In this document: positions 14,698-25,014 of the stretch, piece by piece
How positions within the stretch are numbered: position 1 is the first letter of the stretch
Layout: every line of letters begins with the position of its first letter
Assembly (NCBI GenBank): GCA_024222395.1
Contig: JAAEPE010000024.1
Coordinates: 1-37,880, forward strand
Direction: 5' to 3'
DNA: 37,880 nt
Origin: Myxococcales bacterium
GTDB lineage: Bacteria > Myxococcota_A > Polyangia > Haliangiales > Haliangiaceae
Position numbers and translations under genes: made by a program
Notes under the pieces: generated by a model
Database searches by the model: none
The model's input: the letters and a program-made list of their open reading frames with translations, nothing else
What the model was told of the DNA's origin: nothing

Positions 14698-16044
14698 TTA
14701 GTTTTGAATCCACGCAGTCGCTGCTGCGATTTGTGAGTCTGAGCCTGAGAGAAGGCTCTCTCGGGTAAGAGGAACTACTTGCGTAGGCGTTAGCCCATCG
14801 TGCTCGAGGATGCGGCCACTCACCGAGACGTAATTGGCAGTGGCGTATTGAAAGATCGCTCCGTTTGGCAATTCTTCCATTTGCGATGGCAAAGCAGCTC
14901 CAGCAGTTCTAGTGCCAAAGACCGTTGCTCGCCCTATGTCTTCGAGCCCTGCTGCGAGAATTTCGCAGGTCGATGCACACATGCCGTCTACGAGAATCGC
15001 GACCTTGCCTGTAAACGCCCCAGGCTGAGGATTGAGTACAAAGTCCAAGCGGCCATTCCGGGAGATCATGGTACCCAGCTTGCTGCCCTTCTCGCTCACC
15101 AAACGTCCGCCAAGCCCCATGGCCATACCGCCGATTCCACCAGGGTTGCCGCGCAAGTCGAAAATGAGCCCGGCCTTGCCTTGGAAGCGCTCAATGTCGG
15201 CCTTGAAGCGTTGGCTCACGGTCATCGGATCAAAGAACACGCTCAGGCGTACATAGCCAATAGAAGCGCTGAGCTCGCTCGACTCATACTCGACAGTAAT
15301 GTCCTTGAGCACGCCAAAGCTGGCCGTTGTGCCCGGTGCCTTGCCCCATTCCGCCACGATGTCTTTCTTGGCCCCCGCGCCATCGATGACGCTGAGCTTG
15401 ACCTCCGCTCCAACCTTGCCTCGAATGAACATGGAAGCGAGACTGCCCTCCTCGTAAGAGCCCTTCCCCTTGCTTGCCGGAGATGCCCGATTTTTTGCGA
15501 GGACGTCAGTCCAAAGACGGCCTGCCACTGACTCGACGATCATGCCCTTGGTGATTTTGCTGGTAGCTGCGGGCCCGCCTTCGGCTAGACGCCAGACTAC
15601 CGGTGCACCGTCAATGAGGCGCACGTCAAAGCCCAAGGTCCCATTCCCACCAAAGTCTTGGTCTGCCGCTGCCACCTCACCACCGGAAATGGCGAAGTGA
15701 GATTGACCGAGGCTGGCAATGAGGCTGCGCAGGATGCCCCGGGCCTCCCCTACCGTAGTAGCTGCGACAATCTTGGGGCGCAATTCATCTCGGGCCGCGT
15801 CCCAGCTCTCGCCGACCTTCTCTGGATCCCAGTGTGTGCGATCAATCGCCGACCAGACGTAGTCAAACGAGGCCACCTCATCGGGGAACATCGCTTGCGA
15901 TGCGCCGTTCGAGGGCGTTGTGGCGGGTCGACTTTCCGTTCCGCCACAGCCGCCAGCAGCGCTTGCGGAGAGCAGCGTGAAGAGAGAGAGGGAGAGTAGC
16001 GACTTGAAGATTCGAGGGCCCAAGGTTGGGCGACTGTGACACAA
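14698..16044 (-). CDS. S41-family (tricorn-core/C-terminal-processing-like) peptidase, lipoprotein
   Basis: 448 residues from a TTG; a TTG at 16023 (MGPRIFKSLL) is an equally plausible start. The signal peptide ends at Cys33 (SAAGGC), so it is probably lipid-anchored. After a helical N-terminal domain with SLGQSHFAI (His116), a PDZ-like segment lies at about 135-235, then the protease core with DLRGNPGG at 296-303 and CASTCEIL holding Ser358. The Lys of Tsp/CtpA enzymes (TFGKG) is replaced by TAGAA, which fits the S41B branch using a Ser-His-Ser-Glu arrangement rather than Ser-Lys. The lipoprotein gene follows 25 bases later. It diverges from argG across 84 bases that include a run of eight G residues at 16061-16068. 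Confidence 0.85.
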   Translation of the reverse strand: MCHSRPTLGPRIFKSLLSLSLFTLLSASAAGGCGGTESRPATTPSNGASQAMFPDEVASFDYVWSAIDRTHWDPEKVGESWDAARDELRPKIVAATTVGEARGILRSLIASLGQSHFAISGGEVAAADQDFGGNGTLGFDVRLIDGAPVVWRLAEGGPAATSKITKGMIVESVAGRLWTDVLAKNRASPASKGKGSYEEGSLASMFIRGKVGAEVKLSVIDGAGAKKDIVAEWGKAPGTTASFGVLKDITVEYESSELSASIGYVRLSVFFDPMTVSQRFKADIERFQGKAGLIFDLRGNPGGIGGMAMGLGGRLVSEKGSKLGTMISRNGRLDFVLNPQPGAFTGKVAILVDGMCASTCEILAAGLEDIGRATVFGTRTAGAALPSQMEELPNGAIFQYATANYVSVSGRILEHDGLTPTQVVPLTRESLLSGSDSQIAAATAWIQN

Positions 16045-16116
16045 ACTGTCGTCGGCCGCCGGGGGGGGCCAGTGCCAAAAGCGCTTGGGCCTCTTTTCAT
16101 CGTCAAATCGGGACGA

Positions 16117-16122
16117 TAGCTT
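16117..16122 (+). promoter_or_regulatory. Candidate -10 box of argG
   Basis: TAGCTT lies 6 bases before the GTG start of argG, matching TANNNT; there is no Shine-Dalgarno sequence. The same divergent gap must hold the promoter of the S41 peptidase gene, which I could not identify. Confidence 0.3.
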
Positions 16123-16128
16123 CTCTCC

Positions 16129-17391
16129 GTGCTTCTAAACGAACTCAAAGGTCACAAAGTCGGTATCTGTGTCTCGGGCGGTCTCGACTCCAAGACGGTC
16201 ACCTCACGCCTGCTCGAAGCCGGTGTGGATTGCCTCTGCTTCACGGCAGACCTCGCGCAACCAGACGAGAATGACATCAGCAATGTCGTCGAGAAGATGC
16301 GCCCATGCGGCGCAGAGACCGTCGTTGTCGATCTCAAAGCTGAGATAGCTCAAGCATGCCTCATGATGGTTCGTGCACAAGCGATGTACGACGGTGGCTA
16401 CTGGAATACGACTGGTATCGCACGGGCAGTGACTGTCAAAGGTCTCATCAAGGCTATGAAGGATCGCGGCTGCACGGTGCTTGCCCACGGCGCAACCGGG
16501 CGAGGCAACGATCAGCTTCGTTTCGAGCGCTACACAAATGTGCTCGCTCCAGACATGAGCGTTTACGCTCCGTGGCGAGATCCGGAACTCTTAGAACAGT
16601 TCCCAGGGCGAATCGAAATGGTCGCCTACCTTGAGACCAAGGGCATAGAAGCCTCGGTGGGACCACGCAAGCGCTACTCCACCGACGCGAATCTCGCTGG
16701 GCTTTCCCACGAAGCGGAAGATCTCGAATCTCTCAACACGCCCTGCACCATCGTCAATCCGATCATGTGCGTGTGGCCCCACGACGCTCCAGAAGAGACC
16801 GTCACCGCAACTCTGCGCTTCGAGAAAGGTGTATGCGTCGCACTAAACGGTGAGACGCTCGCTCCTCTAGAGCTCATGCTCAAGGCCAATGCCTTGGCGG
16901 GCAAATACGGCGTCGGCCTCAAGAACGCCCTCGAGAATCGCGTCATCGGCACCAAGAGCCGTGGCGTTTACGAGTCTCCGGGCCTAGAGCTTATTGGCAC
17001 AGGCCTCCGTGCAGTTTACCAGGCAACGATGGATCGTCGTTCGACAGGCCTCTTCCACGCGATGTCTCGTCTCGTTGCCGAGCAAATCTACGATGGTCGC
17101 CTCTTTGATCCGGGCGCCCGTGCATCGATGGCCGGCATCGACGTACTCGCCGACTACGCCACAGGAACGGTGGATTTGGGCATGTATCGAGGCCATCTCT
17201 ACTTCCAAGCGCTACGCGATACGCCTCACAGCTTGTACAACGAAGCCGACTCCTCGATGGAGGCCAGCGACGGGCTCAACCCCGCCAGCTCTCAAGGTTT
17301 CGTGGAGGTTATGGCCGTGGAAGCTATCTCACTTGCTAACGCTAGACAGATCGAATCCCCCGAAGAGCTCTTAGTCGTCGCTGATACCTAG
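16129..17391 (+). CDS. argG: Argininosuccinate synthase
   Basis: 420 residues, normal length. It joins citrulline and aspartate using ATP in arginine synthesis. The N-terminal P-loop-like motif is CVSGGLDSKT (Ser16-Lys22), a variant of the usual SGGLDTS. LAHGATGRGNDQLRFE, YAPWRDPEL, YSTDANLAG and SRGVYESPG match conserved substrate-binding segments. The GTG start leaves only 15 residues before the nucleotide motif, as expected for the family. No other arginine gene is nearby. Its last 21 bases overlap the 3' end of the convergent acyltransferase gene. Confidence 0.9.
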   Translation: MLLNELKGHKVGICVSGGLDSKTVTSRLLEAGVDCLCFTADLAQPDENDISNVVEKMRPCGAETVVVDLKAEIAQACLMMVRAQAMYDGGYWNTTGIARAVTVKGLIKAMKDRGCTVLAHGATGRGNDQLRFERYTNVLAPDMSVYAPWRDPELLEQFPGRIEMVAYLETKGIEASVGPRKRYSTDANLAGLSHEAEDLESLNTPCTIVNPIMCVWPHDAPEETVTATLRFEKGVCVALNGETLAPLELMLKANALAGKYGVGLKNALENRVIGTKSRGVYESPGLELIGTGLRAVYQATMDRRSTGLFHAMSRLVAEQIYDGRLFDPGARASMAGIDVLADYATGTVDLGMYRGHLYFQALRDTPHSLYNEADSSMEASDGLNPASSQGFVEVMAVEAISLANARQIESPEELLVVADT

Positions 17392-18180
17392 TTCGCGCAG
17401 ATAGATAGCGCGAACTTCGTCTCGCATCTCGTCGATGTTCTCGGTCGTGAACCGCTCACCGGGAATCTCGACAACCATTTCCACTCGAACTACACCGGGT
17501 TTGGAGACCAGACGCCCCATGGGCAGGCACTCCCTTCCGCCCTTGATGACGGCGATCACCACCGGCACATCGAGCGCGGCAGCGAGATGGAAGGGCCCCT
17601 TCTTGAAAGGACCGAGCTTGCCATCGCGAGCCCGAGTTCCCTCGGGAGCAATGCAGACTGTCGCCTGTCGCTTCTTTACAAGGGCACCGACGTTCTTGAG
17701 TGTGGCGATGGCCTTCTTGAGATTGGAGCGATCGATGGTCGGGATTGCGAAGGCGAAGAATATGAAGTTGAAGAAGGGAATGTAATAGACCTGCTTCTTT
17801 GCCAGGGTCGTGCCGTATGGAGGCAAGACTGTCGACATGATGAAGAGATCGAGCTGCGATGAGTGATTCATGAAGACCACTCGCGCCCTGCGGCCGGTGA
17901 AGAGCTCGGGATTGATCAGTTCAACCCGAACTCCGTGCAGGGCCAAGAGGAGGCGTGCACACACGCCAGCGACGTGGTGGAAGTATGCAGCTGAGCCAAT
18001 TCGAAAGGTGACGAGGGCAAAGGCGCTGGCGAGGGTGAATGCGACCGCGCAGAAGCTCCAGCCCGCTAGGACGATGATGCATCCACGAAGAACCTGCCAA
18101 GAACGGCCTGCAACGCCGCTGGGTTCGGGCCGTGGGTACGGGCCGTAGAATCCCGAAACTTGTTCTTTGGGTTGTTCCAT
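17371..18180 (-). CDS. 1-acyl-sn-glycerol-3-phosphate acyltransferase (PlsC-like)
   Basis: 269 residues. It should transfer an acyl chain to lysophosphatidic acid in phospholipid synthesis. Membrane segments lie near 33-60. The catalytic HX4D motif is N105-H106-S-S-Q-L-D111; motif III is PEGTR at 179-183, followed by GPFKKGPFHLA and DVPVVIAVIKG. All four acyltransferase blocks are recognisable, so an active enzyme is expected; exact acceptor specificity is not readable. It begins 7 bases after the YwiC-like gene and is probably co-transcribed with it. Its C-terminus overlaps argG tail to tail. Confidence 0.92.
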   Translation of the reverse strand: MEQPKEQVSGFYGPYPRPEPSGVAGRSWQVLRGCIIVLAGWSFCAVAFTLASAFALVTFRIGSAAYFHHVAGVCARLLLALHGVRVELINPELFTGRRARVVFMNHSSQLDLFIMSTVLPPYGTTLAKKQVYYIPFFNFIFFAFAIPTIDRSNLKKAIATLKNVGALVKKRQATVCIAPEGTRARDGKLGPFKKGPFHLAAALDVPVVIAVIKGGRECLPMGRLVSKPGVVRVEMVVEIPGERFTTENIDEMRDEVRAIYLRELGISDD

Positions 18181-18187
18181 CGGGTGC

Positions 18188-18781
18188 CTATTGGCAAAGC
18201 ATGAGCGCGAGCGCCAATGCTAGGAGCGCGGTCATCATGACACCGGATTGCTTAAGATGCCGGGGTTTTGGGCGCCAGATGGCGAAGAGCACGCATCCAC
18301 CGAGGCCGACTGCGGCGATAGCAGAATTGCGGTGACCATCGAGCAGGAAAAGCGCGCTCCCCGACGTCGGCGGCAAGGTCAAAGCCAACAGAGTTGCCTT
18401 CACTCCACTCCCACCCTTGCGAGCACGGGCGAAGATGGCACGGACAGATAGCGAAAAGGCCGAAAACACGGCGATCCATGCTAGGGAATCGACGGTTGCC
18501 AACCGAATTGGCACACGGCCAATCCCCTCAATGGGAAGCACGAGGGTGCCAAGTAGTGCCGAGGCTACGACCTGTGCCCAAGGCGTCTTGCGAACCTTCT
18601 TATGAAATCGCCCACCCAGGACGATCGTGAGTGCGGCCAAAGCCGCTGCAACCCCGGATGCGTGCAACAGCTCCTCGGACCGGCCAACACTTGCGACCAA
18701 GGCGATCACAAGCATCACCCAGAAACCGTGTTCACGAGGTACCTTGAGATCGACTGCGCTATGAGTCTTCTTGGCCTGCAC
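18188..18781 (-). CDS. YwiC-like integral membrane protein
   Basis: 197 residues from a GTG. The N-terminal VPREHGFWVMLVIALVAS is the PREHGxW signature of the YwiC-like family; about five to six hydrophobic segments follow (including VAAALAALTIVLGG, VVASALLGTLVLPIEG, LAWIAVFSAFSLS and the C-terminal MMTALLALALALML). The family has no established biochemical function. It leads a two-gene unit with the PlsC-like gene, so a membrane-lipid context is possible but unproven. Confidence 0.8.
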   Translation of the reverse strand: MQAKKTHSAVDLKVPREHGFWVMLVIALVASVGRSEELLHASGVAAALAALTIVLGGRFHKKVRKTPWAQVVASALLGTLVLPIEGIGRVPIRLATVDSLAWIAVFSAFSLSVRAIFARARKGGSGVKATLLALTLPPTSGSALFLLDGHRNSAIAAVGLGGCVLFAIWRPKPRHLKQSGVMMTALLALALALMLCQ

Positions 18782-18892
18782 CGGAGTGCACCCGTAGCAC
18801 GACGGCCACTTGCTCTACTAGCCCAATGCGATGCTCCATCACTTTGCCCGGCGAAGTTAGTGCTTCGGGCTGCCCATCACGAGCCCCATATC

Positions 18893-19137
18893 CTAGAATA
18901 GCTCCTCCGAGACGCCGTGGGATTCCCGCGCCTGCTGCTGAGCATGCAGCATATTGTGTAGCGAATCGAGCATCGCGGAATCACCGCCGGTGACGGCGTC
19001 CAGTGCTTCATTTCATCACAGGAGAAGGGCTTGAGCTTCTGAGCTCTTTGCTGGTGTTCCGGAATCCAGAGCCTTCTGCAGGTAGCGAATCGATCTTAAG
19101 CAGCATGCCTTCCAATCGATTCAGAGTTTGGGAGACC
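18893..19137 (-). pseudogene. Possible remnant of a small helical protein gene
   Basis: On the minus strand one frame ends with NEALDAVTGGDSAMLDSL and continues through HAQQQARESHGVSEELF to a stop at 18893. Two consecutive TGA codons (near 19016) break the same frame upstream, where KALDSGTPAKSSEAQALLL precedes them; further upstream the plausible frame shifts to SQTLNRLEGMLLKIDSLP. The amino-acid use looks like real helical protein, which is why I list it, but no family is recognised. It lies directly downstream of the symporter gene. Confidence 0.3.
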
Positions 19138-20850
19138 CTAGTCTTCGCGCTCGGCGTCGCCCTCGGGCTCGACCGGCACGTGCTCTCGGTCCGTGCGTCC
19201 TTCGAAGCCTCGGGTCTTGTCCCCAAGGTCAGCGTCGGGCGACAAGAAGCTTAGCTTCTCGCCTTCAGCCGACGCCATGACCGCGGTGACGGCGAGGTCA
19301 CCGGTGACGTTTACGGCAGTTCTGAACATGTCGAGCAGTCGATCGACGCCGAGAATGAGCGCAACACCAACCGTCGGAATGCCCGCCGATGTGAGCACCA
19401 TGGCAAGGGTAATCATGCCAGCGCCGGGCACACCTGCCGCCCCGATAGACGCCGCAGTGGCCGCAAAGACAATGCCGAGCTCGGCACCAATGGTGAGGTC
19501 AACCTGGAACACTTGAGCGATGAAGAGAGCCGCTACCCCCTGGTAGAGCGCCGTTCCGTCCATGTTGACGGTAGAGCCTAGCGGAATCACGAAGCTTGAA
19601 ACTGATTTCGAGATGCCGAGATTCTGCTCGGCGCACTCCAGCGTAATCGGCAGAGCGGCCGAAGATGAGGAGGTCGAGAAGGCAATGAGCTGAGTTGGCC
19701 GAGCGGCCTTGAGGAATTCGACGAAGGGCAATCTTGCTAGGAATCTCACCAGTCCGCCGTAGACAAAGACCGCCAAAATCGAAAGTCCAAGAACCACTGT
19801 CATCGCGTAGACAAAGAGCGCACTCAGAATACTAACGCCACTCTGCCCCACCACCTCGGCGATGAGGGCCGCGACCCCGAAGGGGGCCACCGCCATGACC
19901 ATGTGGATGATCAGGATCATCGCGTGTTGAATTGTGTCCATGAAGGTGATCACCTGCTGTGACCTCTTCTTGTCCAGGATTGTGAGTGCAATGCCGAAAA
20001 TGAAGGCAAAGAAGATGATCTGCAGCATGTTGCCGCTGGAGAGCGAGGCGACAGGGTTGTCCGGAATGATGTTGAGTATGTTCTCAACCATGGTCGGTGC
20101 ATTAGCTGCGTTGTCGACCTTGTCCCCGGCGGCGGACTCAAAGCTCGCGACCAGGGCCGCCCTGTCCTTCTCCGCTACGAACTTACCCGGCTGGACGATG
20201 TGAGCAACAAGGAGACCGATGGTAACTGCGGCCGCGGTCGTGAGCATGTAGAGGCCGAGTGTGCGCCCACCCAGCCTGCCTAGCTTGCGAACATCGCCAA
20301 GGCCTGCCACGCCGACAACCAGCGAGCAGAAGACCAGTGGCACGATGACCATCTTGATGAGGCGCATGAAGAGCGCGCCAATGGGCGAGAGCCACTTGAT
20401 GATCAGGCTGCCGATGGAGCTTACTGGGACTGGCAAGACCAGGAATTCCCCGCTGTCGAGAACCCTGTGTTCCAAAACAAGCCAAGCCTCGATCTTGTCT
20501 CCGACCCTAGTAACGCCAAGAGCCTTCGCCATGGCTCCATCCTTGTCCGACAAACTCATCTTCTTCGTGAACCTGAAGTTCACTTTAGCGAGCGTCGGCA
20601 GACTCTGAACCTTGGCGTTCCCATCCGTGACCTCCTTCATGATGATCTGCTTGGCGCGCAAGCTCAGCGCCTCCGAAGCCTTGATCGTTATCTTGCTTTC
20701 GGGATCATCCTTGTCTACGAGGAGACTGACCTTGGCGCCCTTCTCGATCTCGTAGGAGTCGTGCTTAAGAAAGCTCGACTTCGGTCCAAGGGTGAGGCCA
20801 ATGATGGCCCCAACCGCCATGCCAATCAGGATCTTCGTATAGATCTTCAT
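19138..20850 (-). CDS. Dicarboxylate/amino acid:cation symporter (DAACS, GltP/DctA-like) with a large insert after TM1
   Basis: 570 residues, against about 420-440 for ordinary family members. Family hallmarks are the Ser-rich hairpin HP1 (STSSSSAALPITLE), NMDGTALYQGVAA in TM7, HP2 (AGVPGAGMITLAMVL) and TM8 LDMFRTAVNVTGD. The TM8 Arg is the residue that favours acidic substrates, so aspartate, glutamate or C4-dicarboxylates are likely, with sodium or protons. TM1 (about 5-22) and TM2 (from about 149) are separated by ~120 residues of soluble sequence, normally a short loop; I know no named domain for it. The C-terminal ~45 residues are an acidic tail. Confidence 0.92.
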   Translation of the reverse strand: MKIYTKILIGMAVGAIIGLTLGPKSSFLKHDSYEIEKGAKVSLLVDKDDPESKITIKASEALSLRAKQIIMKEVTDGNAKVQSLPTLAKVNFRFTKKMSLSDKDGAMAKALGVTRVGDKIEAWLVLEHRVLDSGEFLVLPVPVSSIGSLIIKWLSPIGALFMRLIKMVIVPLVFCSLVVGVAGLGDVRKLGRLGGRTLGLYMLTTAAAVTIGLLVAHIVQPGKFVAEKDRAALVASFESAAGDKVDNAANAPTMVENILNIIPDNPVASLSSGNMLQIIFFAFIFGIALTILDKKRSQQVITFMDTIQHAMILIIHMVMAVAPFGVAALIAEVVGQSGVSILSALFVYAMTVVLGLSILAVFVYGGLVRFLARLPFVEFLKAARPTQLIAFSTSSSSAALPITLECAEQNLGISKSVSSFVIPLGSTVNMDGTALYQGVAALFIAQVFQVDLTIGAELGIVFAATAASIGAAGVPGAGMITLAMVLTSAGIPTVGVALILGVDRLLDMFRTAVNVTGDLAVTAVMASAEGEKLSFLSPDADLGDKTRGFEGRTDREHVPVEPEGDAERED

Positions 20851-20978
20851 CGTTTATTGCAGAAGCGTACAATAGAACGACCCCCGACTTCGCGGGCCCG
20901 AGGCCAAAACTGCCGCGAACGCCGCACCTACATGCGGCGATTTACGAGGCCCTCTGAATCACGGCACTGCCCAGTGCT

Positions 20979-21640
<662 letters not shown>

Positions 21641-21662
21641 GTGAGAAGAACTACTTAGTATA

Positions 21663-21700
21663 GCGAAACATTTTTCGCGGCTCCGCGCTAGGCCGGAGCC
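21663..21700 (-). terminator. Two adjacent stem-loops downstream of sbcC
   Basis: Reading the plus strand, GCGAAA (21663-21668) pairs with TTTCGC (21673-21678) over a 4-base loop, and directly next to it GGCTCCG (21679-21685) pairs with CGGAGCC (21694-21700) over 8 bases. They lie 24-61 bases past the sbcC stop, a suitable place for transcription termination on the minus strand. A U-tract is absent, so the mechanism is uncertain. Confidence 0.4.
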
Positions 21701-21723
21701 CAGAGAGGAAGTCGTTGTCGACG

Positions 21724-24700
21724 CTAGCGATAATTCGTGGGGCCTTGAACACGCACTGTGCTCCTGCCGCCTCCCTGCGGAGTAACGATTACTTGAGCAC
21801 CGATTCTTTCTGCAAATCCTGGCACATGGGAGATAAGGCCAACCTTGCGCCCGGTCGCCTGCAGCGAGTCGAGCACACTGAGTGCCACCTCGAGGGTATC
21901 GCCATCAAGGCTTCCGAAGCCCTCATCGACGAGGAGGGACTCGACGCGAACATCCTGGGAGGCCAACGAAGAGAGCCCCAAGGCAAGAGCTAGGGAGATC
22001 AAGAAACTCTCGCCACCCGAGAGCGAATTCACACTTCGCACCTCGTCGGCCAAGTCTCGGTCAATCACTTGCAAATCGAGGTCGTGGCCAGGCACTCGCT
22101 CCAGTAGATAGCGAGGGGCGAGGTCTTTGAGGTGTCGATTAGCACCAGCGAGTAGCGACTCCAAGGTGAGGCTTTGAGCAAAGACGCGGAGCTTCTTGCC
22201 GTCGGCCGATCCAATCAAGTCTGAGAGCGTGCGAAAAACTCTCACTCGCTCAACCGTCTTTGATATCTTCTCGCCCAACTCGTCGCGGTGTCCCCTAGCC
22301 TCTTCATCGGCACGCAGCTCTGCTTCCACTCGCACGCCTTCTTCCGCAAGGGCTTCGCCGCGCTCCGCGGTATTCTCGTGCTGCTTCAGAGCATCGGATT
22401 CGCTCGACGCTTCCGGCCTCTTGCCCTCGACCTCGGCAGAACGCAGAGCGCGTTCTTGCAAGGAGCCTTCTGCCTGCGCCACGTTGCGATTGGCAAGTTC
22501 CACAGAAGCCTCGGCAGAGGCAAGCCAGTCGTCGGCTACGTCGAGTCTCTCGCTCAACGCCTCAAGAGTGCAGCCAAGTCTCTCCAGCATCTCACGCCTG
22601 CGATTCACGCTCTCCACTGCAACCTGCTCAGACTCTTCAGATCGCGCTGCACTGGCCCCAACCTCCGCTACTACTGCAGCCAAAGCCTCGCTCGCTGCCT
22701 GCTCGGCCTTGATTGCCTCGGCAAGAGCCCGCTGTTCCTCCTCTGGAGTCCAGCTCGGCGCCGATGCTCGCTTCTCTTCGCAGACAGCCTGAGCACTCCT
22801 AAATCGAGCAAGCTGTGTCACTCGAGATCGGTAGCGATAGCCCTGGCATGCACTCAGCTTCGAAACGGCTTCTTGATGGCCCGATTCCGCCACCTGACGC
22901 TCTTCGCTAGCTGCGGCCCAATCCGACGAAGCCTTGATCTCCAACGCGGAAGCCTCTCGCGCCTTGACGTCCAACGCCTCGGCCTCCAATAGCGACTCGC
23001 GCATGCGCGCATGTTCTCGCTCGAGCGACAGTAGGCCGCCTGCAAGAGAAGACTCCTCTAGCGACAGTTTGAGTACTGCGAGAAACTCCTGTTTCTCATC
23101 CTCTGCAGCCTCTCGCTGAGCAGATGCGATTTCGGTCTGCTGCAGGGTAACTTCTTCAGCAGACTTCTTATGAGCATGTTCTTGCGCGTTGTGCTGCGTA
23201 GCAATCTCTGCAGCACGCTTTCGACACGCCTCCTGCTCGCCACGGAGCTCGGCCACCCGCGCTTCCTGCTCGTCAACGATTCCCACAGTCGCATCATTCT
23301 CACGCCACGGATGTTCAATACTGCCACACAGAGGGCAGTGCTCTCCTTCTGCGAGATTTGCCCGGTGCTCGGTGAGGTCGAGTGCGAGGCGAATTCGGTC
23401 ATATGCAGCCTGCGCCTCTGACAAGGCAGCCGCACAGACAATTTCTAGCTTCGCATTGTCTCTCGCCTCCAATGCAAGCCGTTCGATCGCCACAGCAGCA
23501 GCTTGACCATGCTCCTCGGCGCGAGCTTGTAACTCGGCCGCCCGATCCCTCGCGGCCACCAAGGTCTGCAAACGTCTCACGCCAAGCTCTTGCTTCGCCA
23601 TGCGAGCATCAGCAGATCTCAAGTCGCCTAGCTTGCTTGCAAGAGATTGCTCCGCCAACGCTGTGCTCACAGTCGTAGCCTTGTTTCGAATCTCGAGCAT
23701 GAGCAACTCCTGCTTTCGAGCGCCCTCTGCACGACGCCCATGCTCAGCGGCGCTTTCTTCCAGCTCTGGTCGAAGAGCATCGAGGGCCTCCGGCGCAAGC
23801 GCAGTGAATTCGAGGTGCTCACCACCCAAGGCGGCAAGCTCTGCATGCTCTCCAAGCCACGACGCGAGTTGGCCAATGCACTTGGTATTCTGAGAAGACT
23901 CGGAGTCCAGAACCGCGATGTACCGAGCACGGGCCGTTTCGACCTCGGCTTTCGCCTTCTTGCTCAGCGCTGCCAATTGCTCGCTCTTGGTCTTGGCTTT
24001 GGCCCTCTCTTCCCCTGCTCGCTTGTGCTGGCGCATAGCTTGCTCTGCTTGCTCGCGAGCCTCCGCAGCCGCATCGACTAGGCCCCTTTGCTCTCGTGCA
24101 GAACGCACCGAGGCAATTCGTTCGACGGTCCCTTTGAGTCCCTTGAGCACTTCCTGCGCTTCGGACCGAATACGACCTGCCTCGTCGAGAGCCTCTATCG
24201 CCTTGCGTGAGTCACAGAACCATTGCACCGTGGCGTGAGCCTTCTGCAGCGAGACTTGTTGCTCTTTGTACTCTTTGCGCAGCCCGTCCCGTTTCACGGT
24301 CAAGGCTTGGCGATGCTCGTCGTCAAGAATCGCACTGGCGTCGGCCGCTTCCTCCAGCGTAGTGAGCTCTTTGGCTTCCAGCGCTGCCCTGCGGAAAGCA
24401 GCAACCGAGAGCTTAGTGTAGATCTCAGTGCCCGTCATTCGCTCGAGCAGGTCGGAGCGCTGCTCTTTGTTTGCCCGCAAGAAGGTGGCAAAGTCGTTCT
24501 GCGCTAGGAGCGCGGACCGTCGAAATTGCTCAAAACTAAGCCCAAGCTTTCCCTCAATGGCTTCGAGCGTCTCTCGCTTCTTGCCGGCAAATACTTGCCC
24601 GACCTCAATGTCGGTTAGGGATATTTCCGAGTCCTGGAGTTTGCCAGTTGCTCGTCTGCGCGAGCGGTGCACCGACCATCTGGCTCGGTACGCGCGATCG

Positions 24701-25014
24701 TCCCGCCCGACAAAATCGACTTCGGCAAAGCCCTCACCAGCACCGCGACGCAAGAGGCCCCGCACATCATTGGCACGAACGCGATGCGAGTCCTCTTGGT
24801 CGGCCGTCCCCACGGGAACTCCCGCTAGGTTCGAAAGTCGTGGCGTGCGGTCGAAGAGTGCAACGCAGAGGGCGTCTAGCAACGTTGTCTTGCCAGCGCC
24901 CGTCGGACCAGTGATGGCAAAGATGCCGACATGTGCCAAGGGACCGGATTCTAGTCCCACGTCAAAGGACTCAAGACTCGCGAGGTTCTTTCCGCGGATG
25001 GCTAGAATCTTCAT
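21724..25014 (-). CDS. sbcC: Exonuclease SbcC (Rad50-like SMC-type ATPase)
   Basis: 1096 residues, typical length. Partner of SbcD in the nuclease that opens DNA hairpins and palindromes and trims blocked ends. Walker A is GPTGAGKTT at 36-44; two long Ala/Glu/Arg-rich coiled-coil arms flank a zinc hook CPLC with cysteines 560 and 563; the ABC signature is LSGGES near 998-1003 and Walker B LLVDEGFGSLD near 1030. All catalytic parts are intact. ATG shares its first base with the sbcD stop (TAATG), so the genes are translationally coupled. Despite many open frames on the other strand, codon pattern and motifs make this strand the coding one. Confidence 0.97.
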   Translation of the reverse strand: MKILAIRGKNLASLESFDVGLESGPLAHVGIFAITGPTGAGKTTLLDALCVALFDRTPRLSNLAGVPVGTADQEDSHRVRANDVRGLLRRGAGEGFAEVDFVGRDDRAYRARWSVHRSRRRATGKLQDSEISLTDIEVGQVFAGKKRETLEAIEGKLGLSFEQFRRSALLAQNDFATFLRANKEQRSDLLERMTGTEIYTKLSVAAFRRAALEAKELTTLEEAADASAILDDEHRQALTVKRDGLRKEYKEQQVSLQKAHATVQWFCDSRKAIEALDEAGRIRSEAQEVLKGLKGTVERIASVRSAREQRGLVDAAAEAREQAEQAMRQHKRAGEERAKAKTKSEQLAALSKKAKAEVETARARYIAVLDSESSQNTKCIGQLASWLGEHAELAALGGEHLEFTALAPEALDALRPELEESAAEHGRRAEGARKQELLMLEIRNKATTVSTALAEQSLASKLGDLRSADARMAKQELGVRRLQTLVAARDRAAELQARAEEHGQAAAVAIERLALEARDNAKLEIVCAAALSEAQAAYDRIRLALDLTEHRANLAEGEHCPLCGSIEHPWRENDATVGIVDEQEARVAELRGEQEACRKRAAEIATQHNAQEHAHKKSAEEVTLQQTEIASAQREAAEDEKQEFLAVLKLSLEESSLAGGLLSLEREHARMRESLLEAEALDVKAREASALEIKASSDWAAASEERQVAESGHQEAVSKLSACQGYRYRSRVTQLARFRSAQAVCEEKRASAPSWTPEEEQRALAEAIKAEQAASEALAAVVAEVGASAARSEESEQVAVESVNRRREMLERLGCTLEALSERLDVADDWLASAEASVELANRNVAQAEGSLQERALRSAEVEGKRPEASSESDALKQHENTAERGEALAEEGVRVEAELRADEEARGHRDELGEKISKTVERVRVFRTLSDLIGSADGKKLRVFAQSLTLESLLAGANRHLKDLAPRYLLERVPGHDLDLQVIDRDLADEVRSVNSLSGGESFLISLALALGLSSLASQDVRVESLLVDEGFGSLDGDTLEVALSVLDSLQATGRKVGLISHVPGFAERIGAQVIVTPQGGGRSTVRVQGPTNYR

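Noticed and set aside
16061..16068. Run of eight G residues in the argG / S41 peptidase intergenic gap, possible phase-variable tract.
   Set aside because: It lies outside both coding frames and not between recognisable promoter boxes; one tract without comparison data is too weak.
20920..20939. Hairpin CGCCGC-8-GCGGCG between the symporter gene and the acyl-CoA dehydrogenase remnant.
   Set aside because: Short stem, no T-tract, and in GC-rich sequence such pairs are common; not enough to call a terminator.
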